Positions 22,338 through 32,933 of a stretch of 64,000 nucleotides of DNA are shown here, piece after piece. The position numbers were made by a program, and so were the translations under genes. The notes under the pieces were generated by a model, which was not told the origin of the DNA, ran no database searches, and saw nothing but the letters and a program-made list of their open reading frames with translations. Origin of the DNA: Beta vulgaris subsp. vulgaris (taxonomy: Eukaryota; Streptophyta; Magnoliopsida; Caryophyllales; Amaranthaceae); contig NC_079209.1 of the NCBI RefSeq assembly GCF_026745355.1, positions 11,256,535 through 11,320,534 of the forward strand. The letters run 5' to 3'. Within the stretch, counting starts at the first letter, position 1; each line of letters begins with the position of its first letter.

Positions 22338-23804
22338 TGATATTATGATTTTATATGGAGTTTTCTCCCTTATTCATGTGCTAAAAGTTATGGTTATGGT
22401 GCTCTTAGGAGCCATTTGGTACTAACTCTCTCCATCTAGTTGTGGTTTGCTGTTTGTATTGGATTGTAGGTTTTAGGTAGCTATTACCTACCTTATATGA
22501 TTGCACACTGGATTAGAGAGGTTGGACGCTGAATTTCTAGATCCCGAGGATGCTTTCCGGGACTTTGAGCAAAGGACGAACAAGAAATGAAGCTTATGCT
22601 GACCGGCGCGACAGGATCGGGCGGCCCAGCCCGATCGGGCGAATAGACAACTTTTATGGTTCTGCTGCGGGCCCGATCGGGGGTTCAACGCCCAGTCGTA
22701 TTTCGTTGTTTCACCCGATCGGGCGATCTGGCCCGACGTCGGGAGCCCCTGCCAGCTACTTCTGCCTGCCATGTTATCAGACCGCCCGATGTCATCAGGC
22801 GGTTCAGCCCGATCTCATCGGGCGACTGATCGTTTTTGGTTTTTTTCCTTCGCTTTGGAGCCCGATGCCATCGGGCATCTTTGGCCCGATCCAGCGACTG
22901 ACGAGAAGCAGCTTTTTAATGAATACAGGCCCTTCTTTCGAGACTTTTGGCTATTGTTTTAGGGCTTGTATAAATAGAAAAAATCAGAATTATTAGATCC
23001 TATCTTGTTTTTATTATTAGTTTTCTCTAGAGAGTGTTTCAAGAACCTTAATTTAGTGCTTTGTGATTTCAATTCAAGATCAAACCTTTTGCTTATTCAT
23101 AGTTCAATATAATTCGGTAATCTTTCTTCATTATTTCTTTGTTATTTCTTCCATTGTTAATTATATTATTTTCTTAGTTATTTGCCATGTTTCAAAGTAT
23201 GAGTTTTTATATGATTCTTGTTATTGTTTTCATGATTATGAGTGAGTAGTTCTATATCTTGGAGATCTATGTATGCAATGAGGGATTGATAGATTAGTTT
23301 GACTATCTTGTATTTCAACTGTTTCCTTTGATTGATTCTTCATGTTAGGATTATAAGTTAGGCCTGATTTATATTTCTATTGTTGCAATACTGAATCTAC
23401 TTCGAGAGGAGAGATTTCGTATAGGCTTTCAATTATTAGGCAAAGTGACCCTTGACTATGCGAGAGCGGCTGGGTGATCTTTGAGGGAGGTAATGTTCGA
23501 GAGAAATTACATGTGCCCTAAACAGTTGACTTACTAGGTGGTTATTATTTATCCTTGATTTCCCGAATTGTATGAATAGTGATCCATGATTCTAGTACTT
23601 TATTAATATATTTACACCTTCATATTTAATTCTGCTATCTGTTTAGTTTAGTGACACAACCATTCATCTGATTTCGTTAGTGTAATATTAGAGTTCAGAT
23701 ACGATATTATAACTTCTCCCTGTGGATTCGATCCTGACTTCCCTGACTACTAATTAGTGGACCTTAGGTTATTTTTGATTAGGTGATACGACTTTAGCCT
23801 ATCA
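22338..23804 (+). repeat. 3' LTR of the Athila element
   Basis: It begins TGATATTATG and ends CCTATCA, followed by the target duplication CCAAA. It repeats the palindrome block (about 22605-22900) and the TATA box at 22969-22977. It is closely similar to the 5' LTR, with scattered substitutions and indels. Confidence 0.9.
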
Positions 23805-24305
23805 CCAAATCATTTCTTTCCACTAGAGGAAACTGAAACACATCATAGACATCAAATTGGTTAATCCTGAACTCTTTCTCATAACTAACTCTAAACATTC
23901 CCGAATCACCATCAAACCTCTCCACCAACTAACCACTCAAAGAATTATTAGTCCTGAAAATCTGTAAATCCAACAAGGATCCAAAACCAATTTCTATCAC
24001 AGGTTTTCTCTGTTCGACAGTCAAAGATTCATTAAGCTCACAAAGCATTTTACCACATCAAGTAGTTTTAAACAGGTTTATCCTCTATCTTTCAGCTTCA
24101 ATCATTACTTTTCTATTCTTTGGAGCTTTCGAGGTATCCTTCTCAACTACATGATTTACCTTCTTCTTGCTTGCTACCTTTTGTGTAACAATTTTACCAA
24201 CAGGATTACCTGCATCAGTTCCTTCATCAACATGAGGATTAGCAGCATCACTTCTTCCATCCTGATGTTCAGTAGATGGATTACCAGAATCATGTCTAGG
24301 GTGCT
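23805..24305 (-). pseudogene. Upstream exon of the Ulp1-type gene at the right edge of the Athila insertion
   Basis: From an acceptor TTGTTGCAG (exon from 24305) the minus strand encodes EHPRHDSGNPSTEHQDGRSD, a Lys-rich stretch (SKKKVNHVVEKDTSKAPKNRK) and, after two stops near 24087 and 24065, KMLCELNESLTVEQRKPVIE and GFGSLLDLQIFRTNNSLSG. After another stop it reads VERFDGDSGMFRVSYEKEF and ends VFQFPLVERNDL at the target duplication. The family is not recognised from this part alone. Confidence 0.55.
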
Positions 24306-24339
24306 CTGCAACAAAATATAATTGTTTAGAACAAACATA

Positions 24340-24960
24340 CATCATATCATGTCAAAACATACTATATCACGTCAAATACATTATCATGTCCACTAACGAT
24401 TGATTATGATAATTTTATGTACTATACAAATAAACTACACTATATCATCTCCAAATACACTATATGATGTCAAAATACACTGCCATGCAAAACTACGCCA
24501 AAAACAACAAAAACACTATCATGTCAAAACACACTATCATTCCAAAACACACTATAGCATGTTCATATACAGTGTCATGCAACACTATGATGCCAAAAAA
24601 AAACACTATGTCAAAACATACTATATCATTATAAAATATAATATATCATGTCTAAATACACTATATCATGTCAATATACACTATCTCATGCAAAAACACT
24701 ATGCCAAAAAACCAACACTATCATGTCAAATACACTATATTATTTCAAAATACACTATATCATTTCAAAGTACACTATATCATATAATTACAAAATACAC
24801 GGATTGTATGACAAGTACAGTCTAATTACAAATACCATATATATTTACAAAACACACTATATCAACTCAAAATATATTATGTCATCACAACTATAAACAA
24901 TTATTATTTATCACAAAAAATATAGTTGACCTAAAAAACACTATAAGACAGAATAAGAGT
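24340..24960. repeat. CACTATATCATGTC-type repeat array
   Basis: More than 20 copies of variants of ACACTATATCATGTCAAA (also CACTATCATGTC and CACTATGCCAAAA) occur at 15-25-bp spacing. The array begins just upstream of the acceptor at 24306, so it occupies the intron between this exon and the N-terminal exon at 26284-26440. Confidence 0.75.
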
Positions 24961-25189
24961 AAAAGAACCACTATAAACAACACAAAATCAACCATAACAA
25001 ACAGGAAGACTAAAGAAAGCACAAAAAAATAAGCAACAATAACAAAGTCGAAAATTAGGTCAAACGAAACTTAACTACAAAACACAAACATCAACATGGA
25101 AACACTAATAAATCAACATAAATTTAGTATGATAATAAAAATCGCACAAAAATGAGCGAAGAGAAAATCAACGATGTAATTATAAGAAA

Positions 25190-26241
25190 TGTTAGTCTTG
25201 TATGAACACTGGACCAACTACAAGAGGGGGGGTGAATTGTAGTTGAGGAGAAATTTTCAATTTGTAATGCGGAATTAAAACAAACTCGAAATTAGAAATA
25301 GACAAGCACACGAGATTTTTACAAGGAAAACTTCCTATGCCCAATAGGAAGAAAACCTTGACCGTGAGGGATTTTGACTCAAACTCTCTTTGATATACTA
25401 GGCCAAAAGACTCTCTTTTGTACAACCTAATATTGGACCTTCTCTATTCCTCTAGGAACTTGTTCCCCAGTCATCCAGTTCACCCTGAACACGTGACTTT
25501 TCTCACTTGACTTCACTCGAAGTCTTCTCTTTCTCTTTCTCTTTCTCTTGAATACAAGGATATTCTCTTAATTTTCTCTCACCCACACACTATGAATATT
25601 ACAATAATGAGTATGTTGAATAAAGAAGAAATTACAGGAAAAAATTTCTAAGTAATGATTGACATTTTTCGCTTGAAAGTTCTCAAGTTTTTCTTCAAAT
25701 AATTTCTTCCTTAAATAGCTGTTCCAATACTTTCTTCATCTGGACATGTTGTGCTCCATGTTCTCGTTAAATGACGCGAGCAGAATAATGGAGATCATGG
25801 CCTGATTTTCGCTGCACTTCCTCCACTCTTTTTGCAACGAAAATAAACTACCTTCCACTATCTATTAGTGGGAGAATTTCCAGTAAGTAACACGCAGGTT
25901 GATGGAGTTTGTTGGAGAGCTTTAAGGACTTAGCTCCATAATTTTAGCCATGTTTATTCCAACTGTTTTCCAAACAATTCCAACAGCACAAAATATCTAA
26001 TAACTTGAAGAATCTTTTATTGAAAGATTCTAAGTTACTAGAATATTAAACATATCTTATAATAATGATTCAAAGTGCATAAAATAAAATAAATATCTTG
26101 ACTTAGATTAAATAATTAATCTTTCTCCACAAGATATAAATGCAAAATTAACTATTACATTTTTTTTGGTATTTTCTATTTTTTGCAAAATAAAACTATA
26201 TTATAACCTAAGTATTTGGCATCATCAAAACATGGAATACA
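25190..26241. mobile_element. 1.05-kb insertion, possible solo LTR
   Basis: It starts TGTTAGTCTTG and ends GGAATACA (TG..CA), flanked by the direct repeat ATAAGAAA (25182-25189 and 26242-26249). Interior hallmarks such as AGAGGGGGGGTGAATTG near 25223 and GGCATCATCAAAACA near 26218 are, as I recall, common near copia-type LTR ends. An 8-bp duplication is longer than LTR elements normally make, and no good terminal inverted repeat is visible, so the class is uncertain. It has no gene and lies in the first intron of the Ulp1-type gene. Confidence 0.5.
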
Positions 26242-26283
26242 ATAAGAAATTAAAGTAAAAACAAAAAATCAACGACATAATTA

Positions 26284-26440
26284 CCATCAGCTTGAGCAGT
26301 TTCAGTAACACCAGGCGACTTCAATTCCTTTTTCTTTGGACGAACACCAAGAGACGAACGCAAATCACGACGTTTTGAGAAATTGCGACTAGTAATCCTC
26401 TTCCTTCCCGTTGCAGAATTCAAACGAAGAAATTAAACAG
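26284..26440 (-). pseudogene. N-terminal exon of the Ulp1-type gene
   Basis: The minus strand encodes RLNSATGRKRITSRNFSKRR, DLRSSLGVRPKKKELKSPG and VTETAQAD, then a donor GTAATT at 26283. It is a short basic N-terminal exon that could act as a nuclear-targeting region. No ATG lies immediately upstream in frame, so the start is not resolved. The upstream side contains GAGAGAGAAAATGAAGAAG-type purine repeats (26500-26650), possibly the 5'UTR or promoter. Confidence 0.45.
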
Positions 26441-26706
26441 AAATGAACAAAAAAAACTAAAAAACACCTTACGAACTTGAACAGAGAGACAATGAAGAAG
26501 TTATACCTAATTTATTAGAGAGAAAATGAAGAAGTTAATTTATGAGAGAGAAAATGCAGAAGTTGGAAGAAGTTATCAGAGGAGTGGGAAATTATCAAAG
26601 TAGTGGAAAGTTATCAGAGGAGAGAGAATGAGAGAGAAGAAAGTGGGAGAATAAAGGCGGCAAAAAACTAAAAGTTGTAATCATGAGCATTACAACTCAC
26701 GATCCA

Positions 26707-26729
26707 GTGCACACTAAGTTAGTGTGCAC
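26707..26729. repeat. Terminal hairpin GTGCACACTA..TAGTGTGCAC
   Basis: A perfect 10-bp inverted repeat with a 3-nt loop (AGT) lies upstream of the Ulp1-type gene. It is followed after 13 bp by a T-run then A-run (26743-26761). The same hairpin plus T/A run occurs at 44901-44956. It is interpreted as one terminus of the Ulp1-gene element. Confidence 0.65.
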
Positions 26730-26789
26730 CGGCTTCATATTAGTTTTTTTTTTAAAAAAAAGAGAGATTATAAGTCAATTTTAGTATTG

Positions 26790-27247
26790 CATTGTTTGGC
26801 AATTAGTGGATAGCTTATTGTATTAAATAATAGCTATTAGCTGATAGATGTTAGCTGATTGTATTAATTAGTTGATTTGAGTAGCTAATTATATTAGTTC
26901 TTTGTATAATGGTGATTGGTAAGTAGCTAATAGGTGATTGCTACATTGTTGTGCAAAATGACCAATAATAAGGACATGTATACAATCTATTGTTGTACCT
27001 TTTATTATTTATTAATATAATTGTTAACAACTTTAGAACATAAATGTAATTGGTCCACTCATTTCCAAACCTCTAATATAAAAAATTTCCTTCCTCCAAC
27101 TTTTTCAAAAAGAGCTTTTTGGACTCAATAAGCTAATTAAAACCTCTTTTTACCAAACACTCAAATAAGATGATTGATTAGACAAATTCTCTAATATAAG
27201 TTCAAAACTCTCTTTTTGCTCTAAATCTCTCCTTATCAAACAAGGCC
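26790..27247. mobile_element. Possible MITE
   Basis: Outer sequences GCATTGTTTGGCAATTAG (left) and TTATCAAACAAGGCC (right) are partly inverted. The interior is AT-rich with repeated TAGCTAATT/TTAGCTGATT. No clear target duplication is seen. Confidence 0.35.
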
Positions 27248-27399
27248 TGTATATCTTTTAGGGTCGGGTTGACGAGATCTTTATTTTAATTGTTTTAGGG
27301 AACCAGGCCTTTTCACCTTTGGCAAACTAATAAAAAAGAACAAGTCAGGGTAGAAAGATTAAAAAAAAAAAAACACCATAAAGGATTAAAGGGTTTCTT

Positions 27400-27504
27400 T
27401 TAACGACGCAGCATCACAAATTCCTTTAATCCATTACTGTAATTTTACAAAAGTTAACAGCAAATTAGCAAAATCGCAGTGGAAAGAGAAGCGAACTTTT
27501 CCAG
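27400..27504 (+). promoter_or_regulatory. Probable 5'UTR exon of the AT-hook gene
   Basis: The sequence TTTTCCAG followed by GTACGTGGG gives a good splice donor at 27505. Joining it to the acceptor just before the ATG at 29841 would give a leader exon. The transcript start is not defined. Confidence 0.4.
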
Positions 27505-28328
27505 GTACGTGGGATGCAACCCTTCATTTCTTTTTTTTCTCGTCATGTTTTCCTGTACTGCAAATTATTGCTTTGATTTCGAGGAATCATTCGTTACATA
27601 ATGAACGTAAAAAAGTTTTACGTTTAAAGAAAACAAAATTTAAAGCGTTTTCAATTCTCAGATTAGTAGGTTGTAAATTACAGAAACTATTTCTTAGATT
27701 ATATTACCGGCCACTTTTTATCTTTCTTTCATAAAAGCTTAAAGATTACTCACATGATGATGATACGTACACAATTTTGATTCACTCCCTACGTTATATT
27801 TCCTTTTATAGATTTCTTATATGACAAAATTCATAACAATAATCTCAACTATAGTGATCTTCCCAATTATAGATTATTCTAAAAGTGTCTCATAATTGAA
27901 ATGCTTTCTTAAATTAATCTCAAGTGAAAAATAACGCGTGAATTAAGTTGTATTTCCTTTTGATACATCATTATTTGACCTTCTATATTAATTTTCCAAG
28001 TTACGGCGAATACAAAATGAAGTTATATACAATCGAAATGATTGGTTAATCTAGGAGATTAATGGAATGAGAAGTTATTTTATGATGGTTTCTTGTTTTT
28101 GAAATGAGAAGTATTCTGCACCTTTTTTGCATTTCAAGGATATATGTTGGGTGAATTTTAGATGGTAAGTTTTGTATGTGTAGAGTGGAATTAGTGAATG
28201 TTACATGCTCTTTAACATGGATAGGAGATGGTTGAATAGAAAGAATTGTGTTTGAGTTTCTTGAATGACATTCTTGGGACTAGTTTCTTGAAAAGTTTGG
28301 TTATTTTGCTTGCCTCCAAAATTAAGTA

Positions 28329-28541
28329 ATTCCTCTGTTACATACTACTCGCTACACTTTTCATTGTCGAAAGTTTCACATTACTTGCTACACTTCCTTT
28401 TTTTGGGCAATAAACTCTCTCTATCTCTCTCCTCTCTTATGGGTCGCTTTTCTTTTTACTCTCTACCTCTTTTTTCTCCAAAAATTGCCTAGGAGTTCGT
28501 GAATTGAGAAGTGTAGCGAGTAAATATGAAACGGAGGAAAT
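28329..28541. mobile_element. Stowaway-like MITE
   Basis: The inverted ends are TTCCTCTGTTACATACTAC and TAAATATGAAACGGAGGAAA, with GCTACACTT/AAGTGTAGC continuing the repeat, and TA at both boundaries. It lies in the putative 5' intron of the AT-hook gene. Confidence 0.65.
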
Positions 28542-28776
28542 ATATAAACTTTGGTTATTTTGCTGTGCTTTACTAACTTTGTAAAAGTAGCATTTCCTAT
28601 CCCTGTCCTGAAGCTGAAAAACCATCACTAATTAGCAGCTGAAGTTTTCTTTCTTTTCAGAATTTTGATATTGGACAGTTCTTACAGTATCACAATACGT
28701 ATGTTAAGTGTGCATAGAATTTTAAATCATCCTCGTTTTGAAGTATGCTTAGTGCGATTTTATTGACTCTTAGATA

Positions 28777-28993
28777 CTCTCTCCGTCCAAAACTAATAGT
28801 CAGCAAAAAAATATTCATAATAACCAGAAAAAGTTTGTCACTTTAATGCTAGAGAACTTCATTTTTTAAGATAGATTTTTAATGCACCATTGCTTTCAAT
28901 TCATAAATGGGACTTTTTTGTAAAACAATATAATGTCGTGTACTTAATTATGTGTGTTGTGACAATGTCTGTTGTGATTCCAAATGGGAGGAG
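28777..28993. mobile_element. Stowaway-like MITE, 217 bp
   Basis: It runs from CTCTCTCCGTCCAAAACTAA to CCAAATGGGAGGAG with TA on both sides. CTCCGTCC/GGAGG ends with TA target duplication are typical of Stowaway (Tc1/mariner). It lies in the same intron. Confidence 0.6.
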
Positions 28994-29840
28994 TAGTTTT
29001 TAAACCCCTACACTGTAGTATAAAGTATAAACCTATGCATCTATATTTTTCATTAACAAACCAAGAAATGAGGATTGATTTCTAGATTAATGGTTTTAGT
29101 GATGTCTAACTTAGTCATGATGCATGAAACATAATCTGCCTTTTAAAAAAATTGATGTTCAAGGACTCTTCAGCTCAATGTGCATCACATTCTCATCAAA
29201 TTTTATACTGATTAGTGTTATCTAATTCGCTTTTTCGAATTTGTAATTCACCCAAATGGGCCCAATATAGTAAAAAACGACCACAATTTTGCTTTTATCA
29301 ATTCACAATTCGTAAGGAGTTTAGCAAATTAGGTAACATTGACTACTTAGCTACTGTAGTAGAACAGGAAAATCACAAGAGGCTATGCAAAAGAGATATT
29401 CTGCATGAACATCTGGTTTATTTACCATATGATTCTTCTTTATTTACCACATACTCGGGATTATTTTTTCACTTGGTGGACAAGTCTAATATTCTTGAAT
29501 CATATGTTCTCTCTTCCAAGCACCCATCTGCATTTTCTAATTCATTAAGCTATTTAATCAACAACAGAAAGAAATATTTTGCAACTCAATACCCTTGAAT
29601 TTGATGATTTCACTAACAATAATAACATCTGAATTCACATTGATCAAGGAATATGGATGCCACAAAAAAGTAGTTACCAGTTTTGTAGTGTCACTTTTCA
29701 CAACAATCATGATCAGTACAAGTATAAGTTCATTATGCAAACTATATCGTATGACTTCTATATTCTCAAAGCTGAAACTTACAGTGGTAGAATTGCAGAA
29801 AAATCAGGTTGTTTCTGAAAGTTGCATTTGCGAGTGCAGA

Positions 29841-30848
29841 ATGAGCCAACTGAATCAAGGAACAAATACAGCCTTACCAGCAGAGGCACCAATAAAGAGG
29901 AAACGAGGGCGCCCTCGGAAAGATGAAAATCAAGCATTTCCGAGGCCTCCAGTTCCCATCATACAAGGGCAGGGATCTGGTGCACCCAAAGCCATATCAA
30001 ACATTCCCTCAAAAGGCAAAGATAGTGTCGAAGATGTTGATGATGATGATGATAATAAAGATGAGATGGTAGGGCAGGTGGTTAATGGAATTCTAGAGTA
30101 TGCCTTTGATGCAGGCTATTTCCTCACCGTGAAAGTTGGGGACACTAATGTATGCATGAGAGGCGTTGTGTTTAAGGAAGATTGCATTATTCCGATTACT
30201 CCTGAAAACGATATTGCTCCTAATGCTAAGATGTATAGAAGAAAAGATTTCCCAATTCCTGCAATGAAATTCAGCCCTCAAATAGTTCAAACTTCTGGTA
30301 ATTCTTCTTTGAATATAACTGAAAACATCAAAGATCAACAACAAGAAAAGCTATCAGATGATAGGGAGCAGGACAAGTTATCATCATATGATAAGGAGCA
30401 GCAGGAGAAGTTAGCATCAGATGATAAGGAGCAGCAAGAGAAGTTATCAGATGATAAGGAGCAGCAGGATAAGTTATCAGATGATCCAGAAGATAAGGAG
30501 CAGCAAGAGAAGTTACCGAAAGACTCGTCAGAGCCTCCAATGAAGCTGCAGAAGACTGAAATGACTGTGAATTTCTTCAATGGAGAGAATAAACAATGTA
30601 GTGGTGTAACTGATGAGAATTTTGCGGATGCTGTCAAGTCTGATGAAGTAGCTAACAACAAGGAAGCAATTATTATTCCACCTCAAACTGCAATTTCTGC
30701 GGAAGACTTGCCAGTAGTTGTTACGACAGTGATGGAGCACGAAATTTCGAGGACTTCAGACTTTCAGATTAGTATGGAGAATGCAGAAGAAGATGAGGAT
30801 GATGTGTCTGAACCGCCTAGTGTGTTTAGCACAATGGAAACTGACTAA
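29841..30848 (+). CDS. AT-hook DNA-binding protein
   Basis: An uninterrupted frame of 335 aa starts at the ATG at 29841. Residues 19-27 (KRKRGRPRK) form an AT-hook with the GRP core, which binds the minor groove of AT-rich DNA. Residues 62-75 are acidic (DSVEDVDDDDDNKD). Residues 77-140 (VGQVVNGILEYAFDAGYFL.. to ..RRKDFPIP) match a conserved block that I associate with plant AT-hook proteins of unknown function. Residues 167-228 are an in-frame repeat of DKEQQEKLSD. A splice acceptor (GAGTGCAG) directly precedes the ATG; the frame stays open upstream to 29595 but that part has unlikely composition. A nuclear, chromatin-associated role is inferred. The start is fairly sure, the gene name unknown. 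Confidence 0.8.
   Translation: MSQLNQGTNTALPAEAPIKRKRGRPRKDENQAFPRPPVPIIQGQGSGAPKAISNIPSKGKDSVEDVDDDDDNKDEMVGQVVNGILEYAFDAGYFLTVKVGDTNVCMRGVVFKEDCIIPITPENDIAPNAKMYRRKDFPIPAMKFSPQIVQTSGNSSLNITENIKDQQQEKLSDDREQDKLSSYDKEQQEKLASDDKEQQEKLSDDKEQQDKLSDDPEDKEQQEKLPKDSSEPPMKLQKTEMTVNFFNGENKQCSGVTDENFADAVKSDEVANNKEAIIIPPQTAISAEDLPVVVTTVMEHEISRTSDFQISMENAEEDEDDVSEPPSVFSTMETD
30335..30520 (+). repeat. In-frame tandem repeat in the AT-hook gene
   Basis: About five units of 30-33 bp (GATAAGGAGCAGCARGAGAA plus GTTATCAGAT) encode DKEQQEKLSD variants. All length changes are multiples of three. Confidence 0.8.
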
Positions 30849-32395
30849 AGTGAACTTGAAGTTAGTGAAATTATGAACTAAATCTAACTGCTCTGCAAAT
30901 TAAAAGTTTTTTTTCTTCATTGCAAAGGTCAGACTTTATAGATTTAGATCCTCCTAAAGTATTGTATGTGCTGATCATTCTTTTTTTTTTTTTGTTACAT
31001 TCTTTTTGGATGTTTTCTTGTGACAGTTAAACTTAAAGTTACCAGGTTTTTTGTCAAATTTATTCTAGTAGGCTCTTAGATTTGATGCATTTGCAGTACT
31101 TTGTAAGTTGGCTTTTTGAGATGATAAAATCTAGTAATGTCTGCCTTTTAGAATCAACTGATATCGAGCAGTGTATTTTCTGATCCTCAATACTTTATGA
31201 CCTTTTGTTGCAATGTGTAATCCCACATGAAATGATTTGTAATTTCATCCGGTTCTTAGTACACCTTATATTACTAAACAGGGGCGGATCCAGGAATCCT
31301 ACCATATGGGTTCAGAACGGAACAAAATATAAACTACATTTATTTACTTAAAAAATTAATTAATACCTATTCTACTCCTATAAATATCCCATACCTTAAG
31401 CCATCTTCTCCACACAAACACTTTAATTTGAAGAATCCAAACTCTTTTACTTCATGGTTCTTCCTTCTCTTCTTCATCTATTGAAGTTTTATATTTTTTA
31501 TTCAAGTTTCAATTTTCTTTGGTTTAATAAAAAGATCTTCATATTTCTTACTCAAAAATAGTATGTTCATGATAGGTTATTAATGTTTAAATTCATGATT
31601 AAGTTCATGTGATAAGTTACTTATTTGTTGGTTATGAGAAAGCTCAAGTATAAGAAAAAAGTGAAGATATTAGTATACTCTTTGTACAAGATTAAGATAT
31701 GCTATGTAGCTAGATATTTTCAAATGTGGTTTTACGTGATAAGTTACTTATTTGTTGGTTAGTATCTCCTTCGGTCACACATGGCACAATCGAGGGATGG
31801 GAGGCTCTAATACCATTGATATTGGATGACAGAAGAACCTCCTTAAAAGTTAGCCTAAAGGGAGAGAGCCCATAATCCTATATAAATCCCACAGCAGCTA
31901 GCCCCCATATGACCGCTGTGGGACTCAAGTCCCATACCTTGAAAAGGTGCCGTAACAGAACCTCCTCTTATGAAAGCTACTCGAGCTGCAAGGGTTAACT
32001 TTGCAGCCAAAACACGAGATACAAGCTCTCTCAAAGAAGGAGGTGTACTCTTAAATATCTTTGATTGATCAATATAACCAACACGAAGTTGATTAAAAAA
32101 AAAACCTGCTAAATTTTTCTTGTGATCAATATAAATGTGTCAAGACATCTCAATGTTCACTCACTTTTTCGTGTTAGGTTCGTGTTCTAAAATTGTGTAT
32201 GGAGTATTATCTTTTTATATAAGGAAGAAAAAATGTTGTCATGTGAAGTTTTATTATATTGTCCCAATGTGTATATATCTTTGAAATATTATAATCCTTA
32301 TTGATTGAATTCTTAGCTTAAGATATACATCATCAAACATATATTTTTATACCATTAAAAAAACTGAACAAATAATTAAAGTGATAATGAGCCTA
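30849..32395. other. 3' flank of the AT-hook gene; repetitive, no gene seen
   Basis: A probable 3'UTR extends to about 31000-31260. At 31281 the sequence CAGGGGCGGATCCAGGAATC resembles the start of a common plant transposon family, but the other end was not found. The block 31760-32095, with GAGGCTCTAATACCATTGA, looks repetitive but could not be classified. Confidence 0.4.
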
Positions 32396-32933
32396 TCTAT
32401 CTATATAATAAATATATTAAAAGACGTGCGAAATAAAGCCTATGTGCCACGTGTCACTCTCCTTAAATTTCTATTGCAAATGTTTTATGTTTATGTGTAC
32501 TCCTCACTTAAAAAAAATTAATGTGTAACTGCAAGGCATCGAACATGTGACCTTTGAAATGAAAAATAAGAGCTTAACCATCAATACACTATGACTTTGG
32601 TGTCTAATGTTTCAAATAAAATATGATGAAGTCTTGTAATAATTATAATTAACTAAAAAAACTTAAACAAGTATATATATCTCTAACACTCTTAATATGT
32701 AACTTAAAAGGGAATTTTGATCTCATATTCTCTTACCACAATTCCTTTTAAGGTATTGTTTTCAAACTCAAACCTTGTAATTTTTTTTACTTATCACGTC
32801 GTGACGTGAATTTTTCAATTGATTAATGGACAAAAAATAATAAAAGTAGCAAAATAAATTATGAAATTTGAAAATAATAACATATTTGTTTATTGTAACT
32901 GACTGGGGACATCGTCCGGGCAAAAAGAACTAG
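32396..32933 (+). mobile_element. Nonautonomous Helitron-like element, 538 bp
   Basis: It begins TCTATCTATATAATAAATAT after an A. It ends with the small hairpin GGAC-ATC-GTCC, then GGGCAAAAAGAACTAG followed by T. A TC start, a hairpin shortly before a CTAG end, and insertion between A and T are the Helitron signature. CACGTGTCACTCTCC near 32450 is also seen in related plant elements, as I recall. No Rep/helicase is present. Confidence 0.65.

Larger units (their letters stand above)
11405..23804 (+). mobile_element. Athila-type Ty3/gypsy LTR retrotransposon, 12.4 kb
   Basis: A full-length structure is visible. LTRs are 11405-12863 and 22338-23804 (TG..CA). A 5-bp target duplication CCAAA lies at 11400-11404 and 23805-23809. 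There is a primer-binding site after the left LTR and a polypurine tract before the right LTR. The order gag, protease, RT, RNase H, integrase identifies Ty3/gypsy. The large size, long LTRs, PBS type and an extra ATHILA ORF-1-like region downstream of integrase point to the Athila lineage. Many frameshifts make it non-autonomous. LTRs are closely similar but have several small indels, so the insertion is not very recent. It interrupts an exon of the Ulp1-type gene. Confidence 0.92.
7430..26440 (-). pseudogene. Large transposon-type gene with Ulp1 (C48)-like protease domain, split by three insertions
   Basis: Read on the minus strand, this is one gene. The exon blocks are 26440-26284, 24305-23805 continuing into 11404-11017, 10499-9932, 9855-9678, 9581-9440, 9144-8926 continuing into 7989-7865, and 7788-7430. 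The C-terminal blocks carry Ulp1/SENP-like cysteine-protease motifs and a charged coiled coil. The upstream blocks resemble proteins common in Caryophyllales transposons, including FELKASWRDYFGVCRDKGQI and LFAFSSFLAPIANNTLDLR; this is recognition, not a search. Ulp1 domains in plant transposons are established for some MULEs (KI type) and CACTAs. Introns are packed with CACTATATCA repeats. Stops (two in the 24.1-kb block) and a shift near 8965 show it is dead. The superfamily is unresolved because only one terminus is visible. Confidence 0.65.

Noticed and set aside
24400..24896. Frames of repeated His-Tyr-Ile-Ile-Lys-Tyr
   Set aside because: Translation of the CACTATATCA array, not a gene. 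The same applies to 45147-45504.
29215..29598. 127-codon frame upstream of the AT-hook gene
   Set aside because: It lies in the putative 5' intron, has no recognised domain and is followed by another open but unlikely stretch; judged chance.
29595..29840. In-frame N-terminal extension of the AT-hook protein
   Set aside because: Its composition is hydrophobic and unlike the protein, and a splice acceptor lies just before the ATG at 29841, so the shorter start is preferred.
30335..30661. Minus-strand Ser/Cys/Leu-rich frames
   Set aside because: They are the complement of the DKEQQEKLSD repeat in the AT-hook gene.
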